A stretch of 7,248 nucleotides of DNA from Spartobacteria bacterium (GTDB lineage: Bacteria; Verrucomicrobiota; Verrucomicrobiae; Chthoniobacterales; UBA6821): assembly GCA_003136515.1 (NCBI GenBank), contig PLEU01000116.1:12933-20180 (forward strand), written 5' to 3'. The notes beneath the pieces were generated by a model. That model worked only from the letters and a program-made list of their open reading frames with translations, searched no databases and was not told where the DNA came from. Position numbers and translations under genes: made by a program. Shown piece after piece: positions 1-5,592 of this stretch (its first letter is position 1; each line of letters opens with the position of its first letter).

Positions 1-1
1 A

Positions 2-502
2 ACAAAAAGCAGCGTCGATTATCCACACACACAGCTTGGCAACAGCCTGAATCTAGTGAGCCGACTCATTGCAGGCGGACTGCCAACCCGAGTCTACTAT
101 GTCTCCCAGGGCGGCTTCGACACACATGCCAATCAAATCCCTACCCATGACCGTCTAATGACCGACCTGAACGGTGCACTCTCCTCCTTTGCCACTGATC
201 TCAAGACACAGGGAAATTTTGACCGCGTCCTCATGATCTCCTTCAGTGAATTTGGCCGCCGAGTCACTGAAAATGCTAGTGGAGGCACCGACCATGGGGC
301 TGCAGCCCCGCTGTTCGTCCTTGGGGGAGGGGTGAAACCGGGTCTCTACGGTAATTACCCAAGCCTTACGGATCTGCAGGATGGTGATCTCAGATTTGGC
401 ACTGACTTCCGTTCCGTCTATGCTACTGCGCTGGAAAAATGGCTTGGTGCTCCCAGCGAACTGGTGCTCGGAAGGAAATTCCCGCTGCTCCCCTTTATTT
501 AG
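2..502 (+). CDS. DUF1501 family protein, C-terminal part (5' end outside window)
   Basis: This is the last 166 codons of a DUF1501 protein. The reading frame is open from base 2, so the GTG at 56 is internal and not the start; the residues before it (YPHTQLGNSLNLVSRLIAGG) fit the family without a break. Visible motifs are GGFDTHANQ (about window residues 38-46), SFSEFGRR and TDHGAAAP, followed by the usual ending with GLYGNYPSL, a TDFRSVYATAL helix and WLGAP. The conserved Asp, His and Glu residues resemble metal-site positions of the alkaline phosphatase/sulfatase-like fold to which DUF1501 proteins are related; that is family knowledge, not shown here. These proteins are normally exported and, in Planctomycetes and Verrucomicrobia, often sit next to a DUF1800 gene, which would lie upstream of the window. 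The biochemical role is not established. It is on the same strand as the repressor that follows, 146 bp away, probably in a separate transcript. The family call is secure; function is open. Confidence 0.9.
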   Translation, partial: TKSSVDYPHTQLGNSLNLVSRLIAGGLPTRVYYVSQGGFDTHANQIPTHDRLMTDLNGALSSFATDLKTQGNFDRVLMISFSEFGRRVTENASGGTDHGAAAPLFVLGGGVKPGLYGNYPSLTDLQDGDLRFGTDFRSVYATALEKWLGAPSELVLGRKFPLLPFI

Positions 503-568
503 CCAACCATTGAATAAATCTCAACAAAGTCCGTTGTAGAAGTAGGAGGTTCTAAAAAAAATCTGCTG

Positions 569-598
569 TTGTTTACTCGTTATTTTTAAAAGTTTAAT
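569..598 (+). promoter_or_regulatory. possible sigma-70-like promoter for the repressor/M56 operon
   Basis: In the AT-rich gap after the DUF1501 gene, TTGTTT (569-574) is followed after 18 bp by TTTAAT (593-598), which matches 5 of 6 bases of a -10 consensus. The -35 match is poor (3 of 6), and TTTACT at 572-577 with a 15-bp spacer is an alternative. Transcription would begin near 605, placing the palindrome at 620-635 just downstream of the start, where a bound repressor could block initiation or clearance. Purely a consensus match; low confidence. Confidence 0.3.
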
Positions 599-619
599 TT
601 TTTCCATTTGCTTATGCGA

Positions 620-635
620 TACTACAAGCGTAGTA
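620..635. promoter_or_regulatory. palindromic operator, probable BlaI-type repressor site
   Basis: The sequence TACTACAAGCGTAGTA is an inverted repeat with perfect 6-bp arms (TACTAC/GTAGTA) around a 4-bp centre. It contains the TACA half-site typical of BlaI/MecI operators, with GTA facing it. It ends 13 bp before the ATG of the BlaI-family gene, a normal position for an autoregulatory operator. The palindrome is seen directly; its assignment to this repressor is inference from position and half-site similarity. No second full copy is visible in the gap. Confidence 0.6.
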
Positions 636-648
636 ATTTTATGAGCTT

Positions 649-1050
649 ATGAAATCAATACCAAGAATCAGCGAGGCGGAATGGGAGATCATGTGCATTG
701 TCTGGGAACGGGATCCCATTACGGCAAACGAAGTGATTGAGTGCCTCCGTGCCAGGAAGCGAGTATGGCACCCTAACACCGCCCGAACACTTCTTGCACG
801 TCTGGTTCAAAAAAAAGCTCTTGCCTATCAGAGTCAGGGCCGTGCCTACGAATATCGGGCCTTGGTATCGGAGAAAGAATGCATTGCCCAAGCCAGCGAG
901 TCATTTCTTACACGCTTTTTTGATGGCTCATTGAAGCCGATGTTCGCTCATTTTGTGGCACGTCAACATCTCTCCCAATCGGAACTGGCCGAACTTCGTA
1001 GCCTGTTAGATGAGGTTGACAACAATCCAAGCAAACCGAAGAAAAAGTGA
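649..1050 (+). CDS. BlaI/MecI/CopY family transcriptional repressor
   Basis: A 133-residue protein of normal length for the family. Residues 1-72 form the winged helix: the N-terminal ISEAEWEIMCIVWE helix is the family hallmark, NTARTLLARLVQKKAL (43-58) is the recognition-helix region, and the wing carries GRAYEYRALV. Residues about 76-124 form the helical dimerisation region (FLTRFFDGS...LSQSELAELRSLLDE), followed by a basic tail ending KPKKK. In staphylococcal BlaI, cleavage between Asn101 and Phe102 inactivates the dimer; by eye the matching bond here is His101-Phe102. The ATG at 649 gives the full family N-terminus; no Shine-Dalgarno is evident, and the ATG at 641 is out of frame. The stop overlaps the next gene's GTG by 4 bp, so the repressor is coupled to its presumed M56 protease partner. 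The palindrome at 620-635 suggests autorepression. Regulated genes beyond this operon are unknown, and no beta-lactamase is present. Confidence 0.93.
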   Translation: MKSIPRISEAEWEIMCIVWERDPITANEVIECLRARKRVWHPNTARTLLARLVQKKALAYQSQGRAYEYRALVSEKECIAQASESFLTRFFDGSLKPMFAHFVARQHLSQSELAELRSLLDEVDNNPSKPKKK

Positions 1051-4000
1051 ACTCCTTCATTATGAGTCACTTTCTCACGGAACTCGGACGAAATTCTCTT
1101 CAAGCTGCAACACTCGCTGCGGCGGTACTACTCGTACAATGGGCCCTGGGCAGGCACTTGCAGCCTAGATGGCGCTGTGCCTTGTGGTTGTTGGTGGTGG
1201 TGCGCCTGCTTGTTCCTTTCTCTTTGGACAGCGTTACCAGTTTATCCAACCTTCCAAATCTCTGTCTCCAATTCGTAACAGAAGTTTCTCCCAATTCATC
1301 TTCGGACACTTCTCCCGCCGTGGTCACAAAAATTCAGCCAATTCCCTTTTCCAACATTACCCAGGATTTCCACAAGTCTGGTACCCCAATGGAGTTGATT
1401 AGCCAACCAAAACTCCAAGCTCCCGCTGGCATCGTAACCCATGGCAACCACAGTACCAGCAAGGAAGACAATTCCTTTGTTGTAGAACCATACCATTCCC
1501 CTAGCGAGTCGGCGCCACAAGCCGCCCTTCAATTTTCAGCAGTCTTCCCATCACCTCATTTCCCATGGTCCTCGGTGCCTGCAGTCATTTTCTGGATTTG
1601 GTTATCGGGAACTATCGTTCTGCTTGGAAATATTCTCATTGCGTCGGTTAGGATAGCGATACGCTCCTTTTCCTCCGAGACTGTTACGGACGAGTCCATT
1701 CTGTCTCTGATGGAAGAATGCCGTGAGAGCATGAACCTGCCCCGAGGACTTGTCAGAGCTGGAAAACTTCGGATCATCGAAACGACGGAAGTAAGCAGCC
1801 CGGCACTTCATGGACTGCTGGATCCATGCCTGCTTCTCCCCAAAGGGTTCACAAAGAACTTTTCACACCAAGAATTACGATTCGTCTTCCTTCATGAACT
1901 GGCACATTTGAAACGGCGTGATCTGCTGATGAATTGGATCATGGCTTTTTTACAGTCGGCACATTGGTTTAACCCTTTCGTCTGGCTTGCATTCGCCCGC
2001 TGGCGCAATGAGCGAGAACTTGCCTGCGACGCCATGGTATTGGATGCCATGGGACCAAGTCATAATAAAGAGTACGGGCATACAATCCTGAGACTTTTGG
2101 AGGAGTTCAACACGTCAACTGGAGCCCCTGGAATGGTGGGTATTCTTGAGGATAAAGGTCAACTGCGGGAGCGTATCAGTATGATTGCTAGCTATGGGCC
2201 TGCACCTCGATCGTCCCTTCTTGCCATAACGCTCATCACATTGCTCTCACTCGTTGGACTTACCGATGCCCGTAGCGATACTCAGGCGAAAGCAGCGGCA
2301 CCAACCTCAAATGTAACGCATGACCAGTCTGAGTTGGCCCTTAATCTGCGGGATGGATCACAGGTTCTTGGCCTTAGCCTTGATGATTCACTTAGATTTC
2401 ACTCCGCATCACTTGGTGACCTCAAGCTTCCTGTCGCTTCCATTAATTCTCTTAAGTTCTCTGCAGACTCCAACAGCACTATCGTGCATTTAATTGCAAC
2501 CAATGGAGATGAGTTGGATGTGCAGTTCGTGGATCCGACCCTCCATGTAAAAACCGGCTTTGGAGAATCTGAAGTGCCCGTTGCCATGATCCGTGACATA
2601 AAATTCACTACACCAGAGCAACACTCCGCAGAGAACCGAGCAAAGTCCTTGAGTGACCTAATCCAGAATCCAAGCTTTGAAACACCCGCCATCACAGGAG
2701 GGCCAACCTTCATGAGATTCGTCACGGGCCCTAGCAATGCCGGATGGACGTTTATCAACAGCGCGGCGATTGGATTAAACGGGTGTGGCCTCAATCAGTA
2801 TCAACAGATAGGCACCACAAACGGTTCCCAATATGTCTGCCTTCAAGGCATCAATGGAAATGGGGCCGCTATCTCCCAGACCATGTCTAATGTTCCGGCT
2901 GGGAACTATTCTTTCACCTTCACCGCCTCTCAGCGCTGCACGCTTGGGGTTTATACCGACAATACCCAGAATCAGACAGTGACCGTATTTGTGGATGGAA
3001 CCAACGTTGGCTCCTTCACACCAGCTGATCAGAATTGGTATCCCTACGAGACTACCCCAATTTCTCTTGGAGAAGGGAGTCATACACTCACATTTACAAA
3101 CATACCCGTGCAGGGTGATGCATCCATCCTTTTGGATGCGATTGGCATCAAGGAGGTCAAGCCTTCTTCAGCCTTAAATGAGTTGATTCCGTCTTCATCA
3201 CCTTCGAAAGAAAATGCTGGCAACAATTTTATTTTGGAGCTTCGTGACGGCTCCATAATTCTTGGCAAGAGTTTGGATGAGCATCTTAAATTTCATTCTG
3301 CTTCCTTGGGTGACCTGAATCTTCCGGTTGCTAGTATTACATCAATCAAGTTCTCTACTGTCCCCAACAGTGACACGGTTCATGTGAGCGCAACCAACGG
3401 AGATGAACTGGATCTGACGTTCGCAGTGCCTGATATCCAACTGCAAACCACCTTTGGAAAATCGGATGTTCCGGTAAAACTGATCCGCCAAATCAGGATT
3501 TCTCACCGAGAAAGCGCACGTAAATCCTCATCGGGTCTGGTTGGCTTATGGAAGGGAGATGACAATGGGAAGGATGCTATCGGAACCAATAATGCCTCTG
3601 TTCCGAGCGGGGTAACTTATGAAATCAACAAACAAGGGAAGGGATTCTATTTCGACGGGAGCGTTGGCGGGCTAAATATTCCAGCGTCACCCGCTTTGAA
3701 TGTCGGCGCTGGAGCAGGATTCACTTTCTCATTCTGGATTCAACCTATCTCACCCACGATTGGCAATCCACTCATCGAATGGCCTCAAGGAACTCATTTT
3801 TGGGTTTCGGGATCTGCAAGAGGTGTAGGCGGTCCAGGATCGCTATATGCAAATATCTCTGACACATCAGGTCAGTTTCACCTGATTGCATCTCCTAATG
3901 GTATAATTCAGGCAGCCATCCCGCAAATGGTCACGCTTACTTACGATAAATCATCCGGCGTGGGCTCAATTTACTACAACGGAAAGATTGTTGCGTCCCA

Positions 4001-4292
4001 GCCCCTTGGAACTTTCTCGCCGAAGACAGATACCCCGTTTGCCATTGGAGAAAGAACTGTTCCCGAAGAAGTCCATTATCAGGGGATCATTAATGAAGCC
4101 TCGATTTACAACAGGGCCCTTTCTCCCCAAGAGATTCAGGCACTCTATAGCGCTGAAACTTTGAGGACAAGCGTGCCTCAACCTGCGCTCCAGACTGATT
4201 CTCAGACCGGTTCTGCTCCAGCGAGTTCTCAAAATATCACAACCCCTAGTTCTTATTTTGGTAATCGGGTTCCTCCAACAGAGGTAAAATAA
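1047..4292 (+). CDS. BlaR1-like M56 membrane zinc metallopeptidase with a large multi-domain extracytoplasmic sensor region
   Basis: A 1081-residue membrane protein with BlaR1-type topology. TM1 is about 18-35 and TM2 44-60; a long Ser/Pro/Thr-rich outer loop spans 61-176; TM3 is 177-203; the cytoplasmic M56 protease domain covers 204-388; TM4 is 389-405. The zinc motif HELAH is at 283-287, and the downstream NERELACD (321-328) supplies Glu324 as likely third ligand. The outer part holds module A (429-520), a jelly-roll or carbohydrate-binding-like domain starting NPSFETP (about 538-704), module B (727-818, 60% identical to A), a LamG/concanavalin-like domain (about 828-1037, from GLVGLWKGDDNGKD to SPQEIQALYS), and a low-complexity Ser/Thr/Pro/Gln tail. 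BlaR1's penicillin-binding domain is absent. By analogy, ligand sensing outside activates the protease and relieves repression by the upstream BlaI-type protein. The GTG at 1047 overlaps the repressor stop (GTGA), suggesting translational coupling; the ATG at 1062 is an alternative start and would remove five residues. Protease family is certain; ligand and substrate are inferred. Confidence 0.9.
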   Translation: MNSFIMSHFLTELGRNSLQAATLAAAVLLVQWALGRHLQPRWRCALWLLVVVRLLVPFSLDSVTSLSNLPNLCLQFVTEVSPNSSSDTSPAVVTKIQPIPFSNITQDFHKSGTPMELISQPKLQAPAGIVTHGNHSTSKEDNSFVVEPYHSPSESAPQAALQFSAVFPSPHFPWSSVPAVIFWIWLSGTIVLLGNILIASVRIAIRSFSSETVTDESILSLMEECRESMNLPRGLVRAGKLRIIETTEVSSPALHGLLDPCLLLPKGFTKNFSHQELRFVFLHELAHLKRRDLLMNWIMAFLQSAHWFNPFVWLAFARWRNERELACDAMVLDAMGPSHNKEYGHTILRLLEEFNTSTGAPGMVGILEDKGQLRERISMIASYGPAPRSSLLAITLITLLSLVGLTDARSDTQAKAAAPTSNVTHDQSELALNLRDGSQVLGLSLDDSLRFHSASLGDLKLPVASINSLKFSADSNSTIVHLIATNGDELDVQFVDPTLHVKTGFGESEVPVAMIRDIKFTTPEQHSAENRAKSLSDLIQNPSFETPAITGGPTFMRFVTGPSNAGWTFINSAAIGLNGCGLNQYQQIGTTNGSQYVCLQGINGNGAAISQTMSNVPAGNYSFTFTASQRCTLGVYTDNTQNQTVTVFVDGTNVGSFTPADQNWYPYETTPISLGEGSHTLTFTNIPVQGDASILLDAIGIKEVKPSSALNELIPSSSPSKENAGNNFILELRDGSIILGKSLDEHLKFHSASLGDLNLPVASITSIKFSTVPNSDTVHVSATNGDELDLTFAVPDIQLQTTFGKSDVPVKLIRQIRISHRESARKSSSGLVGLWKGDDNGKDAIGTNNASVPSGVTYEINKQGKGFYFDGSVGGLNIPASPALNVGAGAGFTFSFWIQPISPTIGNPLIEWPQGTHFWVSGSARGVGGPGSLYANISDTSGQFHLIASPNGIIQAAIPQMVTLTYDKSSGVGSIYYNGKIVASQPLGTFSPKTDTPFAIGERTVPEEVHYQGIINEASIYNRALSPQEIQALYSAETLRTSVPQPALQTDSQTGSAPASSQNITTPSSYFGNRVPPTEVK
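2331..2606 (+). repeat. internal repeat module A of the M56 protein
   Basis: This encodes residues 429-520 of the M56 protein. It aligns without gaps to residues 727-818 (module B), with 55 of 92 identical positions by hand count. Shared blocks are LRDGS, FHSASLGDL, LPVASI, ATNGDELD and the VPV..IR ending. The alternating hydrophobic pattern suggests a small all-beta domain. It begins about 24 residues after TM4, so it is the membrane-proximal outer module. Function unknown. Confidence 0.85.
3225..3500 (+). repeat. internal repeat module B of the M56 protein
   Basis: This encodes residues 727-818 and is the second copy of module A, offset by 298 residues with no gaps. The copies are separated by the jelly-roll-like domain at about 538-704 and are clearly diverged at DNA level, so the duplication is not recent. 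Module B leads directly into the LamG-like domain. The order repeat-beta domain-repeat-beta domain suggests each module may act as a spacer or platform for the domain that follows it. Confidence 0.85.
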
Positions 4293-4372
4293 CTAACCCC
4301 TTGTGATTTGTTTAATAATCTTGAGAAAAATCTCTTGCTTGGGAATAACCTCAAATCTCCAGATTCAACGAT

Positions 4373-4389
4373 CGGCTGATTTTGAGCCG
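4373..4389. other. small hairpin in the convergent intergenic gap
   Basis: CGGCT (4373-4377) and AGCCG (4385-4389) form a 5-bp stem with a 7-base loop. On the plus strand it lies about 80 bp after the M56 stop codon and is followed by an A-run, not a T-run, so it is not a standard rho-independent terminator for that gene. It could contribute to termination or mRNA 3'-end protection. Otherwise the gap (4293-4447) shows no ORF or RNA gene that I recognise. Confidence 0.3.
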
Positions 4390-4390
4390 C

Positions 4391-4426
4391 AAAAAAGTCC
4401 TCCCTCTCAGATGAGATGCCAGGAGG
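4391..4426 (-). terminator. likely rho-independent terminator of the recN/CHASE2-like transcript
   Basis: Read on the minus strand, beginning 21 bp after the stop of the CHASE2-like gene, CCTCC (4426-4422) pairs with GGAGG (4403-4399), an inner TCTCA/TGAGA pairing extends the structure, and a run of six T follows (4396-4391). The outer stem is only 5 bp and the inner loop is tight, so strength is uncertain, but the position and T-run fit a terminator. Confidence 0.6.
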
Positions 4427-4447
4427 CTCGAGCAACTTTGAGCGTTC

Positions 4448-5578
4448 TCAGTTGATCAAGAGAAGTAGGGCGATCATCAGACCCGGAAATAAAGGAACGA
4501 TGATTCCAATGTGAAGCATCAGAAGAGCGACTAAGAGCAGGGTGATTATAATCACTATCGGGAGAAGCCAGATAGGAATGCTCGGGAAGTGAATACGACA
4601 ATTCAGCAATAGTAGAAATATAATACACCATCCAGGTATCATGATGAGTTGGAGCCAAACGCTGAAATGGCGAAAGGAGGTCTCTTTCAGCAAAGCTGCA
4701 AATGCTGAAACACGAGGCAGATCATCATGGCTAGCTACGACCACGGTGCTGTTAACCCAGAGTGAATCAAACGAGGGACTTATAGTTCCCTGTTCACGCT
4801 GTTCGATTTGCAGGAGGAAATCATCCAACGGGATTTCTTTCACACTTTCCGAAGAGTTCAAAGAGATTCCCCCGTTGGGATTCAGATGAAGTGGCGTGTT
4901 ATTACCCATCAAAAGGATACTGCCAGAAAGCAGGAAGATATTCCTTCGGAGTTCATTTGGGAGTGACCACCACCAGAGAGAACCGATAGTCGAACCATCT
5001 GCTACGGAGGCCAAGAGAGGCAGGTCAGCATCTGCACTAGAATTCTCGGGCAGGAAAGCGTACCCCTTCCCAGGGACTGCCTGACCTGCTCTAAGGGGCC
5101 AGTCTGTTACCAAATGAGTCAGAGAGTAGCGGGTGAGGGGTACAGATTCAAAGCCTTCCGATCCATCCTTCGATGCTGTTGAGCGTGGAATGATTACCTG
5201 AATGTCCTCTTCTGCCAATCTGCTGAGAATGCCTGGAAGAAAAGAAATGGCTCCCTCTTCAGGCGTGATCGTTCCGTACACAGTAACACACCGGGGATGT
5301 AGTTCCCCAAGTGCTCTGAGCAACATGGCTGCATCCATGGTCGCAAATCCCTGGGGAGTTGATTGCAGGCTCACCAACAGGACTGAGGGTGGCTCAGGCA
5401 ACAAACCGGGTGCAAGAGCACGAACTCCATGCACAACTCCAGTTTCCAGCCTCCAAAAGCCTCCAAAAGCCTGTAAGAGGCTAACGAGCAAGAGGAACAT
5501 TATCCCCAGCAATGATATTATTTTGGCACCAGTTAGCTTATCGCCTTGGGGCTGGCAGCTTGAAACAGGGGGGTGCAA
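4448..5578 (-). CDS. CHASE2-like membrane protein without an output domain
   Basis: A 376-residue protein. An N-terminal membrane anchor (about 19-40) is followed by an extracytoplasmic region (41-304) and three closely spaced C-terminal TM helices (about 305-327, 333-355, 357-375). This order (one TM, large outer domain, three TMs) is that of CHASE2 sensors. The start of the outer domain (SVLLVSLQ 65-72, then helix DAAMLLRALGEL and ILSRLAEEDIQVIIP) and its end (EIPLDDFLLQ then SLWVNSTVVVAS, 249-283) resemble CHASE2 alpha/beta elements. CHASE2 proteins usually continue into an adenylate cyclase, kinase or similar domain; here the stop comes right after the last TM and a terminator follows, so the short form looks native. 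The start is taken as TTG at 5578, 14 bp after the recN stop; there is no clear Shine-Dalgarno and the start is uncertain. It is probably co-transcribed with recN. Ligand and role are unknown; the CHASE2 assignment is by eye and moderate, whereas the reality of the gene is well supported. Confidence 0.7.
   Translation of the reverse strand: MHPPVSSCQPQGDKLTGAKIISLLGIMFLLLVSLLQAFGGFWRLETGVVHGVRALAPGLLPEPPSVLLVSLQSTPQGFATMDAAMLLRALGELHPRCVTVYGTITPEEGAISFLPGILSRLAEEDIQVIIPRSTASKDGSEGFESVPLTRYSLTHLVTDWPLRAGQAVPGKGYAFLPENSSADADLPLLASVADGSTIGSLWWWSLPNELRRNIFLLSGSILLMGNNTPLHLNPNGGISLNSSESVKEIPLDDFLLQIEQREQGTISPSFDSLWVNSTVVVASHDDLPRVSAFAALLKETSFRHFSVWLQLIMIPGWCIIFLLLLNCRIHFPSIPIWLLPIVIIITLLLVALLMLHIGIIVPLFPGLMIALLLLIN
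5449..5472. repeat. 10-bp tandem repeat inside the CHASE2-like gene
   Basis: The unit GCCTCCAAAA occurs twice in tandem (5449-5468) and is followed by a further partial unit, GCCT. It encodes residues about 36-43 (QAFGGFWR) at the end of the first membrane helix. The unit length is not a multiple of three, so gain or loss of a copy would shift the frame. The two-copy form keeps the long frame open. Confidence 0.7.
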
Positions 5579-5592
5579 AGATTTTAGGAAGT

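Noticed and set aside
522..536. CAAC...GTTG inverted repeat after the DUF1501 stop as a terminator
   Set aside because: Four-bp arms, AT-rich and no T-run follow; consistent with chance.
544..550. AGGAGGT, a strong Shine-Dalgarno-like sequence in the DUF1501-repressor gap
   Set aside because: No ATG, GTG or TTG lies at a proper distance downstream; the nearest TTG is 19 bases away and its frame stops after six codons.
2399..2794. 131-codon minus-strand open frame inside the M56 gene
   Set aside because: It lies opposite repeat module A and the jelly-roll start, which are conserved between two copies in the plus frame; no independent coding evidence.
4323..4334. GAGA-AAAA-TCTC inverted repeat after the M56 stop as a plus-strand terminator
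   Set aside because: The stem is only 4 bp, with no following T-run; too weak to call.
4253..4435. 60-codon minus-strand open frame in the convergent gap, possible detached output piece of the CHASE2-like protein
   Set aside because: It is in a different frame, runs over the terminator and into the M56 gene end, and has no resemblance to a cyclase or kinase domain.
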